A stretch of DNA of 64,000 nucleotides from Actimicrobium sp047621345 (GCA_047621345.1 JBLHLW010000014.1:1-64000), one strand, 5' to 3'; numbered from the stretch's first letter, positions 45,000 through 54,340 are shown. The notes: a model not told the origin generated them from the sequence alone. Numbers and translations: made by a program.

Positions 45000-45049
45000 A
45001 GGGTCAGAGTAATTTTCGCGATACCCCTGCGAAAAAAAACTCTGACCCT
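45000..45049. repeat. GGTCAG-type palindrome, copy 3 (inverted)
   Basis: AGGGTCAGAGTAATTTTCGCGA ... CGAAAAAAAACTCTGACCCT, the inverse orientation of copies 1 and 2. Confidence 0.7.
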
Positions 45050-45122
45050 GGTTGCTGCCGATGTGGCTTGCGACCGTTAGCAAAACCCCGTACGCGAAAT
45101 TTGACGGGAAAGACCGACGCCG

Positions 45123-45545
45123 CGGTTGAAGTTGACGTTGAAGTCGGTTTTGACGTGGCAGTTGGTTTTGAGGTGTTCCGCATTGAAGCAGCTGCCAAAA
45201 GTCGGAGTCAGTCAGGGGATAAGAAGGCCGCACTGTTTGAGGTGTAGCAGGGGTTTCGGATCGCATGCGATCCGCCTGCGAAACGGGATTCGCTTGCAAG
45301 CGAATCTGCGCCCTGCAAGGGAAGCGAGTTTGCGGCCTTCCCCCTGACTGGCTCCGGCTTTTGGGAACCCGAAGGGCAGCCGCTTCGCGGTCGCCTTTTT
45401 CTTGGTTACTTCTTTTTGGCGAAGCAAAAAGAAGGGACCGCCTGCCGGGCCGGCCCCGGCTTGGTCATGACGGAGTGCGCGCAGAATTAGCAACCGCAGT
45501 CAGAGCATTCGGTGCAATGCCCTGCGGTTATTGCACCCTACGATA
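45123..45545 (+). repeat. direct repeat unit 2
   Basis: Second copy of the ~420-nt block at 44118-44560, with the same perfect palindromes at 45258-45273 and 45287-45306 and the same cassette C. The two copies differ by scattered substitutions and small indels and lie 1.0 kb apart. Confidence 0.7.
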
Positions 45546-45740
45546 CTGACGACGGCTTAAATCGTAGGGTGTGCCCACGCGCACAAACCAACCATGCCGG
45601 TCAATTCCGGCCGTGCAGCGGGTTATTCGCGTGGGCACGATAACCCTGTGCCCACCCTCCGTCGGGTAACGGCACTAAAACCGCTTGCATCGCAAAAGGA
45701 CATCCGGCGCAACGCCCTTCGGTTATTGCACCCAACGCTA
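45546..45740. repeat. intergenic palindromic repeat, families A and B
   Basis: Left arm TCGTAGGGTGTGCCCACGCGCAC, right arm CGCGTGGGCACGATAACCCTGTGCCCACC, then a family B relic (CGCAACGCCCTTCGGTTATTGCACC). It closes the repeat-filled gap 44080-45746, in which I see no gene. Confidence 0.6.
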
Positions 45741-45746
45741 CTGGAA

Positions 45747-46421
45747 TTACTTCAACCGCCCAGTCAACATCCAGTAATGCTCAATCCGCTGAATCCGAAT
45801 ATCTTTCAGATGCGGTGAAAGCCGCTTGCGCAAACCACTATCGCTCGGGAAATTCTTGACCACTTCGTAGCGTTCACCGCTACCAAGCCGGCGAATCTGG
45901 AAGGTATTGCCCTGCAAATCGGTGCGGGCGATCGAGGTGCTGATGCCTTCGACGTAGACGTTGTCCATCATCACAACCAGCGTGTCCTTGCCCAACTGCT
46001 CACGCAGGCGCTCCATGAAACTGTCCTGCTGCTCGCGCAGCACATGCGACCACCAGAAGCTGGCCAGGCAGGCGGTGAAAGGCTGCGACGTCTCGATCGC
46101 GAAGGCATCGGCCAGCGCGAACTCGACCTTGTCGGCCGGCAGATTGCGGGCCTGTGCCAGCGCGATCACTTCGGCATTGATGTCGGTGGCCAGCACATGC
46201 TCGGCGGTCCGGACCGCTTCGGCGGTCCAGTAACCGGTGCCGCAGGCGATCTCCAATACGCGGTGTCCGGTCACTGCATTGCGCAGCCACTCGCGCACGA
46301 TGGGCAGATCGGCCTGGCGTTCCGGCTTGGCGTAGACGTTGTCATGCTGGTCAGCACGCTTGGCGTAATACTCAGCCATGTCGGTGCTGATACGTTGGTT
46401 GGCGCTTTTGGGAATACTCAT
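45747..46421 (-). CDS. class I SAM-dependent methyltransferase
   Basis: A 224-residue Rossmann methyltransferase. Motif I is VLEIACGTGYWT near residue 60, motif II LATDINAEVI, and the post-motif region VEFALADAFAI. It resembles ubiquinone-type small-molecule methyltransferases, but the substrate is unknown. ATG 46421 gives MSIPKSANQRIS; the frame is open to 46466. It is convergently placed against the repeat block and lies 19 nt downstream of the cysB stop. Confidence 0.75.
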   Translation of the reverse strand: MSIPKSANQRISTDMAEYYAKRADQHDNVYAKPERQADLPIVREWLRNAVTGHRVLEIACGTGYWTAEAVRTAEHVLATDINAEVIALAQARNLPADKVEFALADAFAIETSQPFTACLASFWWSHVLREQQDSFMERLREQLGKDTLVVMMDNVYVEGISTSIARTDLQGNTFQIRRLGSGERYEVVKNFPSDSGLRKRLSPHLKDIRIQRIEHYWMLTGRLK

Positions 46422-46440
46422 GGTGGTCTCTATCGTCGGA

Positions 46441-47382
46441 TTACAGTTCATACATTTCTTTTTCACCGCTCATGACCTGTTCGATCAGTTTGCGGTTCAG
46501 GGTCGGCGTCAGCAGTTCGATGAACGTGTAGACATAGCTGCGCAGATAAGCCCCTTGCTTGAGCGCGACCCGTGACACGTTGGTGCCGAACAGGTGACCG
46601 GCGGAGATCATCCGCAGGTTTTTGTCGCGTTCGGCATCGTACGCCATGCCGGCGATGATGCCAACGCCCAAGCCAAGTTCGACATAGGTTTTAATGACAT
46701 CGGCGTCGATGGCTTCGAGCAGCACGTCCGGCTTCAGATTACGCAACTGGAACGCATGGTCGATCTTGGCACGACCGGTGAACGCGCTGTCATACGTAAT
46801 CAATGGATAGGCGGCGATCTCGTCGAGCGTGAGCGACTTCGATTTCAATAGCGGGTGCTCGGGCGGTACCACCACCACATGCTCCCACTGATAACACGGG
46901 ATGGACACCAGGCCGGACACCGTCGTGATCGATTCGGTCGCCAGCGCGATATCGGCATGACCACTCAGCACCAGATCGGCGACTTGCTTCGGATTGCCCT
47001 GCAACAGCGATAACCGCACTTTCGGAAACCGCTGCGTGAACGCCTGCACCACTTTCGGCAACGCATAGCGCGCCTGCGTGTGCGTGGTCGCAATCGTGAA
47101 GCTACCGCTGTCATGGGCGGCGAATTCCTTGCCAATACTTTTCAGGCTATCGATTTCCTGCATGATCACTTCGACTGCTTTTAATACAGCACGACCCGGT
47201 TCGGTCAGGCCGCGAATGCGCTTGCCGTGACGTGTAAAAATATCAACGCCGAGTTCTTCCTCGAGTTCGATAATGGCTTTCGAGACGCCCGGTTGTGACG
47301 TGAACAGGGCCTTGGCGGCTTCGGTCAGGTTGTAGTTCTGGCGCACGGCTTCACGCACAAAGCGGAATTGATGCAAATTCAT
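46441..47382 (-). CDS. cysB: LysR-type regulator CysB
   Basis: A 313-residue LysR-family activator of cysteine biosynthesis. The N-terminal HTH (MNLHQFRFVREAVRQNYNLT ... LFTSQPGVSKAI) and the effector domain with TTHTQARYALP and GLGVGIIAGMAYD are characteristic of CysB/Cbl, which sense N-acetylserine and sulfur limitation. It is divergent from the TauE-cysI-cysHDN genes it is expected to activate; the 158-nt gap 47383-47540 is the natural control region. Confidence 0.9.
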   Translation of the reverse strand: MNLHQFRFVREAVRQNYNLTEAAKALFTSQPGVSKAIIELEEELGVDIFTRHGKRIRGLTEPGRAVLKAVEVIMQEIDSLKSIGKEFAAHDSGSFTIATTHTQARYALPKVVQAFTQRFPKVRLSLLQGNPKQVADLVLSGHADIALATESITTVSGLVSIPCYQWEHVVVVPPEHPLLKSKSLTLDEIAAYPLITYDSAFTGRAKIDHAFQLRNLKPDVLLEAIDADVIKTYVELGLGVGIIAGMAYDAERDKNLRMISAGHLFGTNVSRVALKQGAYLRSYVYTFIELLTPTLNRKLIEQVMSGEKEMYEL

Positions 47383-47540
47383 GGCGACTTCCTAGTGGAT
47401 CAGACAACGCAGCCTGAAGAGGCGCTTGCCGAGTTTGCCGAGTTTGCTTATACCAGCAGCGCATATAAGCAAATAGTTACTCTGTTGTTGGCAACTGGCC
47501 CGAATTTTATTACGATTCGGGCTACTTTGATCAGGATGTC

Positions 47541-48314
47541 ATGACTCTTTCTTATATCGTTTCAGGTTTTGCGGTCGGTTTGCTCGTCGGCCTCACCGGT
47601 GTGGGCGGCGGTTCGCTGATGACGCCGCTGCTGACACTACTGTTCGGCATCTCGCCGACGGTAGCCGTCGGCACCGACCTCGCCTTCGCCTCGGCCACCA
47701 AAGTCGCCGGCACCTTTGCCCATCGCTTTCGCGGCAATGTCCATTGGGACATCGTCCGGCGCCTGTGTCTGGGTGCCCTTCCGGCCGCTGTCATGACCAC
47801 GCTGGTACTCAAATATTTTGGCGGACTCGACGAATCCATCGGCCAGATTATCCGTTATTCGATTGCCGGCTCGGTGATGCTGACCGTGATCGCGATCTTG
47901 TTTCGTACCCGCATGCAGCGCTGGATGGCGACGCATCCCCACTATCAACTGCAAGGTTCCCGTCAGGCGAACGCCACCATCATCGCTGGCGTGGTGCTCG
48001 GTACGCTGGTGACAATTTCCTCGATCGGTGCCGGCGCCGTCGGTGCCACGCTGCTGGTTCTGCTATATCCGAATCTCAAACCAGCAGAAATTGCCGGCAC
48101 TGACATTGCCTATGCCGTACCATTGACCGCCATTGCCGCACTGGGCCACTGGTGGATCGGATCGATCAACTGGGAATTGCTGATCATGCTGCTGATCGGT
48201 TCGGTACCGGGCATTACGATCGGATCGCTGGCAGCACGTGCCGTGCCCGACAAACTGTTACGCGGCTTGCTGGCTGTAACGCTCACCGGCGTGGCCTTCA
48301 AGCTGGTGTTCTGA
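47541..48314 (+). CDS. TauE/SafE family sulfite or organosulfur exporter
   Basis: A 257-residue membrane protein with about eight helices. GLTGVGGGSLMTPLL at the N-terminus and SSIGAGAVGATLL in the second half are the inverted-repeat signature of TauE/SafE. Position between cysB and cysI suggests export of excess sulfite or transport linked to sulfate assimilation. It starts the rightward cys gene set. Confidence 0.85.
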   Translation: MTLSYIVSGFAVGLLVGLTGVGGGSLMTPLLTLLFGISPTVAVGTDLAFASATKVAGTFAHRFRGNVHWDIVRRLCLGALPAAVMTTLVLKYFGGLDESIGQIIRYSIAGSVMLTVIAILFRTRMQRWMATHPHYQLQGSRQANATIIAGVVLGTLVTISSIGAGAVGATLLVLLYPNLKPAEIAGTDIAYAVPLTAIAALGHWWIGSINWELLIMLLIGSVPGITIGSLAARAVPDKLLRGLLAVTLTGVAFKLVF

Positions 48315-48382
48315 TCCACGGCAAGGCCACGGTAAACAGTTAGCCACCTCATTTCGCATCATTATTCAAGTCAGGATTTACG

Positions 48383-50080
48383 ATGTATCACTACGACCAG
48401 TACGACCATCAGATCGTCAAGGAACGCATCGCGCAATATGCCGACCAAGTACGTCGCCGCATTGCCGACGAGCTGACCGAAGAAGAATTCAAACCGCTGC
48501 GCCTGCAAAACGGCCTGTACATGCAGCGCCATGCGTACATGCTGCGCGTGGCTGTGCCGTACGGCATGCTGTCGTCGAACCAGATGCGCATGTTCGCCGA
48601 GATCGCCCGTAAATATGATCGCGGCTATGGCCACTTCACGACCCGCCAGAACATCCAGTACAACTGGATCAACCTCGAAGACACGCCGCAGATTCTGGCC
48701 GATCTGGCCTCGGTAGAAATGCACGCGATCCAGACATCGGGCAACTGTATCCGCAATATCACCTCGGACGAATACTGCGGCGTTGCCGCCGACGAGCTGA
48801 TCGACCCGCGTCCGCTGGCCGAAATCATGCGTCAGTGGAGCACCTTCCACCCCGAGTTTGCCTACCTGCCGCGCAAGTTCAAGCTGGCCTTCAATGGCGC
48901 CATCGAAGACCGCGCCGCGACCGCCGTGCATGACATCGGCTTTACGGTGCTGACCAATGCCGCCGGTGAACTCGGCCTGCGCGTGATGGCCGGTGGCGGT
49001 ATGGGTCGTACACCGATACTGGGCAGCGTGGTCTGCGACTTCCTGCCGTGGCAACACATGCTGACGTACACCGAAGCCATCATGCGCGTCTACAACCAGC
49101 ATGGCCGGCGCGACAATATCTACAAGGCGCGCATCAAGATTCTCGTCAAGGCCATCGGCATCGAGGAATTCCAGCGTCAGGTCGAAGCCGAATGGGTTGA
49201 TCTGAAAGACGGCCCAAGCACGCTCACGCAAGAAGAATTCGACCGCGTCGCGTCGTACTTCACCCCGCATGGCTACACCACTTTTGCCGGCGACGACGCC
49301 GACATCACCGCCCTGAAAACCAGTGACAAGGCTTTCGGTGCGTGGACCCGGCGCAACGTCAAGGCGCACAAAGTACCCGGCTATGCGATTGTCTTGTTGT
49401 CCCTGAAAAAAACCGGCGTGCCGCCCGGCGATGCCACGGCAGAGCAGATGGACTTCATCGCGCGCATGGCGGATCGCTTCAGTTTTGGCGAAATCCGCGT
49501 CACGCACGAACAGAATCTGGTACTGGCCGACGTCAAGCAATCCGAGTTGCCCGAGCTATTCAAGCAAGCCAAGGCACACGGATTGGCGACGCCAAACATC
49601 GGTCTGCTGACCGACATCATCTGCTGCCCCGGTGGTGATTTCTGCTCGCTGGCCAATGCCAAGTCGATCCCGATCGCTGCGGCCATTACCGAGCGCTTCG
49701 ATAACCTCGACTTCCAGCATGACATTGGTGAGATCGAACTCAATATCTCCGGTTGCATCAACGCTTGCGGTCACCATCATGTCGGCAATATCGGCATCCT
49801 CGGTGTCGACAAGGATGGCGCCGAGTGGTATCAAGTCTCGATAGGCGGCGCGCAAGGCAACCACAGTTCGATTGGCAAAATCATCGGCCCGTCGTTCTCG
49901 GCGCAGCAAATGCCGACCGTCATCGAGCGTTTGCTCGAAGTCTATGTGCGCGACCGCTTCGAAGACGAACGCTTCATCGATACGACTCGCCGTGTCGGCG
50001 TGGCACCGTTCAAGGAACACGTCTACGCCACCCCGATCAAGACCAAACATCACATCGCCGGAGAAGACGCCCATGCGTGA
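48383..50080 (+). CDS. cysI: assimilatory sulfite reductase hemoprotein
   Basis: A 565-residue siroheme-[4Fe-4S] reductase converting sulfite to sulfide. The cluster/siroheme cysteines are in IICCPGGDFCSLA and NISGCINACGHHH, both near the C-terminal third; the N-terminus has FARKYDRGYGHFTTRQNIQ-like nitrite/sulfite reductase repeats (visible as KYDRGYGHFTTRQNIQYN). No CysJ flavoprotein gene follows, so electrons may come from ferredoxin or the DUF934 partner. AGGA lies 7 nt before the ATG. It overlaps the next gene by 8 nt. Confidence 0.9.
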   Translation: MYHYDQYDHQIVKERIAQYADQVRRRIADELTEEEFKPLRLQNGLYMQRHAYMLRVAVPYGMLSSNQMRMFAEIARKYDRGYGHFTTRQNIQYNWINLEDTPQILADLASVEMHAIQTSGNCIRNITSDEYCGVAADELIDPRPLAEIMRQWSTFHPEFAYLPRKFKLAFNGAIEDRAATAVHDIGFTVLTNAAGELGLRVMAGGGMGRTPILGSVVCDFLPWQHMLTYTEAIMRVYNQHGRRDNIYKARIKILVKAIGIEEFQRQVEAEWVDLKDGPSTLTQEEFDRVASYFTPHGYTTFAGDDADITALKTSDKAFGAWTRRNVKAHKVPGYAIVLLSLKKTGVPPGDATAEQMDFIARMADRFSFGEIRVTHEQNLVLADVKQSELPELFKQAKAHGLATPNIGLLTDIICCPGGDFCSLANAKSIPIAAAITERFDNLDFQHDIGEIELNISGCINACGHHHVGNIGILGVDKDGAEWYQVSIGGAQGNHSSIGKIIGPSFSAQQMPTVIERLLEVYVRDRFEDERFIDTTRRVGVAPFKEHVYATPIKTKHHIAGEDAHA

Positions 50081-50594
50081 CATCATCAAACATCGCACGG
50101 TCGTCAGCGACGACTGGACCGTTCTGCGTCTGGCCGAAGGCGACACCGCCGAGACCATTGCCCTCCCTGCCGGCAAAGTCATCGTGCCGCTGACCGTCTG
50201 GCAAGCGCGGCGTGACGAGCTCGCCGAACGCACCGAACTCGGTGTCTGGCTGGCCAGTAGCGAACGTGCCGAAGCCATCAAGGATGACCTCGCCCGCTTC
50301 ACCGTGATCGCGGTCGATTTCCCGAAATTTGCTGATGGTCGCGGCTACTCGACTGCCTACAATTTGCGCGCCCGCATGGGCTACGAGGGTGAGTTACGCG
50401 CCATCGGCGACGTGCTGCGCGATCAGCTGTTTTACATGAGCCGGGTCGGCTTCGATGCCTTTGCCACGCGCGAAGACCGCAGCATCCACGATGCGCTCAA
50501 GGGCCTGACCGATTTTTCGGAGTCGTATCAGACGTCGCTGGATCAGAAGACCCCGCTGTTCCGTCGCGCACACCGTCCGACCGCTGCCTCATGA
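50073..50594 (+). CDS. DUF934 protein of the sulfite reductase operon
   Basis: A 173-residue protein of the DUF934 family, found almost only after cysI in proteobacteria. DFPKFADGRGYSTAYNLRAR is the family signature near residue 90. Its role is unproven; assistance to sulfite reductase is inferred from constant linkage. ATG 50073 lies inside the cysI 3' end and its TGA overlaps the cysH ATG (ATGA), so the three genes are translationally coupled. Confidence 0.85.
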   Translation: MRDIIKHRTVVSDDWTVLRLAEGDTAETIALPAGKVIVPLTVWQARRDELAERTELGVWLASSERAEAIKDDLARFTVIAVDFPKFADGRGYSTAYNLRARMGYEGELRAIGDVLRDQLFYMSRVGFDAFATREDRSIHDALKGLTDFSESYQTSLDQKTPLFRRAHRPTAAS

Positions 50595-51316
50595 GCGGCG
50601 CACCCACCGATCACGACAATCTGGTCGCCACCACCAAAGCCACGCTGGGTCGCATCGTTGTCGACTTTTCACCAGCTGTTTTTGCGTCCAGTCTGGCTGC
50701 CGAAGACATGGTCCTGACCGACATGATTCTGCATTCCGGCCTGCCGATCAGCATCTTCACGCTGGAGACCGGTCGCCTGCATGCCGAGACACTCGGGATG
50801 CTCGATACGATCAAGGAACGCTACGCGTATGACATTGTGCGCATGACACCTGACCCGGTTGTCGTCGAAGCCTATGTCGAGAATCACGGGCTCAATGGTT
50901 TCTACGATAGCGTTGACCTGCGCAAGGAATGCTGCCGCATCCGCAAGGTGGATCCGCTCAATCGTGCACTCGCCGGCAATACCGCGTGGGTCACCGGCCA
51001 GCGCCGCGCCCAGTCCAGCACCCGCGCCGAACTCGATGTGCAGGAACGCGACGAAGCCCACGACATGACCAAGTTCAATCCGCTGGCGGACTGGTCCGAA
51101 GCCGATGTCTGGAAATACATCCGCGACAATGACGTACCCTACAACCCGCTGCACGATCGCGGTTATCCGTCGATCGGTTGTGAGCCGTGTACCCGCGCCA
51201 TCGAACCCGGCGAAGATGTGCGCGCCGGTCGCTGGTGGTGGGAAAATCCGGACTCCAAGGAATGCGGTTTGCATGTGGTCGATGGCAAGCTCATCCGCAT
51301 CAAATCGGCAACCTGA
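50591..51316 (+). CDS. cysH: adenylylsulfate (APS) reductase
   Basis: A 241-residue reductase of the CysH family. The double cysteine motifs ECCRIRKVDPLNRAL and IGCEPCTR mark the [4Fe-4S] type that reduces APS directly, in contrast to the cluster-free E. coli PAPS reductase. The catalytic ECGLH motif is near the C-terminus. This fits the absence of an APS kinase (cysC) in the operon. Confidence 0.9.
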   Translation: MSGAPTDHDNLVATTKATLGRIVVDFSPAVFASSLAAEDMVLTDMILHSGLPISIFTLETGRLHAETLGMLDTIKERYAYDIVRMTPDPVVVEAYVENHGLNGFYDSVDLRKECCRIRKVDPLNRALAGNTAWVTGQRRAQSSTRAELDVQERDEAHDMTKFNPLADWSEADVWKYIRDNDVPYNPLHDRGYPSIGCEPCTRAIEPGEDVRAGRWWWENPDSKECGLHVVDGKLIRIKSAT

Positions 51317-51343
51317 CCCAACAACTTACTTCTCAAAGACACC

Positions 51344-52279
51344 ATGAATCCTGTAGTCGAAAACCTTTTTCTGGATGCGGCCAGCAGTCGTCATCTTGAC
51401 TGGCTCGAATCCGAAGCCATCCACATCATGCGCGAAGTCGCAGCCGAATGCGCCAATCCGGCGCTGCTTTTTTCGGGCGGCAAAGACTCGGTGGTGATGC
51501 TGCGTCTAGCCGAAAAAGCCTTCCGTCCGGGTGCCTTTCCGTTCCCGCTAGTACACATCGATACCGGTCATAATTTTGCTGAAGTGATCACCTTCCGCGA
51601 CAAGCGGGTAGCGGATCTGGGCGAACGCCTGATCGTCGGTTCGGTCGAGGATTCGATTCAGCGCGGTACCGTGCGCCTGCGCAATCCGGCCACCGATTCA
51701 CGCAACGCCGCGCAAGCCGTGACGCTGCTCGAAACCATCGCCAAGTACAAGTTCGATGCCTGCATCGGTGGTGCTCGTCGCGATGAAGAAAAAGCCCGCG
51801 CCAAGGAACGGATTTTTTCATTCCGCGACGAATTCGGCCAATGGAATCCGAAAGCCCAGCGACCGGAACTGTGGGACTTGTATAACACCCGCGTCCATCC
51901 GGGCGAAAACATGCGCGTGTTCCCGATCTCGAACTGGACCGAACTCGACGTCTGGCAATACATCGCCCGCGAAAAACTCGAATTGCCACCGATTTATTTT
52001 GCCCACGAACGCGAAGTCATTCCGCGCAACGGCTTGCTGGTGCCGCTAACCGACCTGACTCCACCGCTGCCCGGCGAAAAAGTCGAAACGATGATGGTGC
52101 GCTTCCGTACCGTTGGTGACATTTCATGCACCTGCCCGGTGGCGTCCGATGCCGACACGGTCGATGCGATCATAGCCGAAACCGCAGTCACGCAAATCAC
52201 CGAACGCGGCGCGACCCGGATGGACGACCAGACCTCGGAAGCCTCGATGGAAAAACGTAAAAAAGAAGGATATTTCTGA
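51344..52279 (+). CDS. cysD: sulfate adenylyltransferase subunit 2
   Basis: A 311-residue ATP sulfurylase catalytic subunit of the PP-loop family. LLFSGGKDSVVMLRLAEKAF contains the SGGKDS PP-loop, followed by PFPLVHIDTGHNF and CIGGARRDEEKARAKER. The C-terminus (MEKRKKEGYF) is typical. It overlaps cysN by one base (TGATG). Confidence 0.93.
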   Translation: MNPVVENLFLDAASSRHLDWLESEAIHIMREVAAECANPALLFSGGKDSVVMLRLAEKAFRPGAFPFPLVHIDTGHNFAEVITFRDKRVADLGERLIVGSVEDSIQRGTVRLRNPATDSRNAAQAVTLLETIAKYKFDACIGGARRDEEKARAKERIFSFRDEFGQWNPKAQRPELWDLYNTRVHPGENMRVFPISNWTELDVWQYIAREKLELPPIYFAHEREVIPRNGLLVPLTDLTPPLPGEKVETMMVRFRTVGDISCTCPVASDADTVDAIIAETAVTQITERGATRMDDQTSEASMEKRKKEGYF

Positions 52280-53604
52280 TGAATGCCGCAGTCGCTCCAG
52301 CAACGCCAACCACCAAACACAACGCCGAACGTGGCCTGCTGCGCTTCATTACCGCCGGCTCGGTCGACGATGGCAAGAGCACGCTCATCGGCCGCCTGCT
52401 GTTTGACAGCAAAGGCATCTTCGCCGATCAGCTCGATGCGATGTCACGCGCCAAGCACAAGCGCACTGTCGGCGACACGATTGACTTGTCACTGCTGACC
52501 GATGGCCTCGAAGCCGAACGCGAGCAAGGCATCACGATTGATGTCGCGTACCGTTATTTTGCGACGCCAAAACGCAAGTTCATCATCGCCGACACGCCAG
52601 GCCACGAGCAGTACACCCGTAACATGGTCACGGGTGCCTCGACTGCCGACGCCGTCATCATCCTGATCGACGTCTCGAAAGTGAAGTTGGGCGACGACGG
52701 CAGCGTTGAACTGCTGATCCAGACCAAGCGTCATTCGACCATTGCCCACCTGCTGCGCATCGAACATATCGTCGTCGCCGTCAACAAGATGGATCTGGTC
52801 AATTACGATCAGACCGTCTATGACCGCATCGTCGCTGCGTACATGGAGTTTGCTGCCACGCTGGGCCTGAAAGACATCACGCCGATTCCGCTGTCGGCAC
52901 TGGCTGGCGACAATGTGGTTACTGCCAGCGAGAAGCTCTCGTGGTACCAGGGCCCGACACTAATCGAACTGCTCGAGTCCCTGAGCGTCTACGATGAATC
53001 GCACGACGAGCCATTGCGCTTTCCAGTGCAACTGGTAGCGCGTCATGCGGGCCACGAAGCCAACGACTTCCGTGGCTACATGGGCCGCATCGAAGCCGGC
53101 AAGGTCAGTGTCGGCGACAAGCTGACGGTACAACCAGGTGGCCAGAGCGCGACCGTCAAGGACATCGTCACGCTCGACGGCTCGCTGACAACGGCAGTGG
53201 TCGGTCAATCCATCACGCTGCTGCTCAACGAGTACGTCGATATCTCGCGCGGCGACATGATTGTCTCGGCCGACCGGCCAGCCACGCTGCTCAAGAACGT
53301 CACGGCAGATGTATGCTGGCTGTCCGAAGAGCCACTCGACATGCGGCGCAAGTACTGGCTCAAGCACACCACCCGTCAGGTCGCGGCCAAGGTCACTGGC
53401 GTTGATACCCTGCTCGATATCAACACGCAAGAAAAGCGCCCTGCTACTGGCCTGAAACTCAACGACATCGCCAGTATCAGCCTGACCGTGCAGCAACCGC
53501 TGGCGGCCGATGCCTATGACGACATCCGTGCGACGGGCGCCTTCATCCTGATCGATGAAGTCACGCATCAGACTGTTGCGGCCGGCATGATCCGTCTGGC
53601 GTGA
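52279..53604 (+). CDS. cysN: sulfate adenylyltransferase subunit 1, GTPase
   Basis: A 441-residue EF-Tu-like GTPase that drives APS synthesis. G1 is GSVDDGKSTLIGRLL near residue 30, G2/G3 include EREQGITIDVAYRYF and DTPGHEQYTRNM, and G4 is VNKMDLV. It lacks the C-terminal CysC kinase fusion found in some species, again pointing to the APS rather than PAPS route. Confidence 0.93.
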   Translation: MNAAVAPATPTTKHNAERGLLRFITAGSVDDGKSTLIGRLLFDSKGIFADQLDAMSRAKHKRTVGDTIDLSLLTDGLEAEREQGITIDVAYRYFATPKRKFIIADTPGHEQYTRNMVTGASTADAVIILIDVSKVKLGDDGSVELLIQTKRHSTIAHLLRIEHIVVAVNKMDLVNYDQTVYDRIVAAYMEFAATLGLKDITPIPLSALAGDNVVTASEKLSWYQGPTLIELLESLSVYDESHDEPLRFPVQLVARHAGHEANDFRGYMGRIEAGKVSVGDKLTVQPGGQSATVKDIVTLDGSLTTAVVGQSITLLLNEYVDISRGDMIVSADRPATLLKNVTADVCWLSEEPLDMRRKYWLKHTTRQVAAKVTGVDTLLDINTQEKRPATGLKLNDIASISLTVQQPLAADAYDDIRATGAFILIDEVTHQTVAAGMIRLA

Positions 53605-53608
53605 GATC

Positions 53609-54340
53609 GTGACAACCTATGGCAAGGTCTGGCTGGTCGGCGCCGGTCCCGGTGCCGCTGATCTGATTACGGTGCGCGGTGCGCGCTTGCTGGCTGAGGC
53701 CGAGGTCGTGCTGTATGACGCTCTCGTCACCGAGGACATGCTGGCGCTGTGCCCGCAGGCAGTGCAGATCCCGGTCGGCAAGCGCTGCGGCCAGCGTTCG
53801 ATGGCCCAATTGATGATCAACCAGCAGATCATCGACGCTGCGGCCAAATACCGTCGCGTAGTGCGCCTGAAAGGCGGCGACCCGATGCTGTTCGGTCGGG
53901 CCGACGAAGAATTGCGTGCCATTGAATCGCACGGCATCGAGTGCGCGATCGTGCCCGGCATCACGGCGGCACTGGCAGCGGCAGCGTCCAGCAAACAACC
54001 GCTGACACGACGCGGCATCGCCCGTAGCGTTGCGTTCTTCACCTCCAGCACCGCACCCGACATGCCGGAGCAATCGACGCTACCGGCCTGCGACACACTG
54101 GTTCAGTACATGGGTGGGCGCGAAGCGGTCAAGACCGCCCGTAACTTGCTGGCGCTCGGTCACGCGCCAGACACCCCGGTGATCGTGGTCGAAAATTGTA
54201 GTCGGGCCGACGAGCACATCTACCGACTGCCACTGAGCCAGCTCGAAGAGGGGTTGGCCAACTGCAGCGGACCAGTGCTGATGATGATTGGTGCGGCAAT
54301 GGCGGCGCGGGATGTGACGGCGCTGCACATTCCTGTTTAA
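53609..54340 (+). CDS. cobA: uroporphyrinogen-III C-methyltransferase (siroheme synthesis)
   Basis: A 243-residue SUMT that methylates uroporphyrinogen III toward siroheme, the cofactor of CysI. VWLVGAGPGAADLITVRGARLL is the N-terminal signature and VVRLKGGDPMLFGRADEEL the second. It is the stand-alone form without the CysG dehydrogenase/chelatase domain. The start is GTG at 53609, 4 nt after the cysN stop, so it closes the operon. Confidence 0.88.
   Translation: MTTYGKVWLVGAGPGAADLITVRGARLLAEAEVVLYDALVTEDMLALCPQAVQIPVGKRCGQRSMAQLMINQQIIDAAAKYRRVVRLKGGDPMLFGRADEELRAIESHGIECAIVPGITAALAAAASSKQPLTRRGIARSVAFFTSSTAPDMPEQSTLPACDTLVQYMGGREAVKTARNLLALGHAPDTPVIVVENCSRADEHIYRLPLSQLEEGLANCSGPVLMMIGAAMAARDVTALHIPV

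Noticed and set aside
40123..45746. Insertion sequence or transposon carrying the LRR gene
   Set aside because: No transposase frame, no target duplication and no terminal inverted repeat pair could be seen; only small non-autonomous palindromes.
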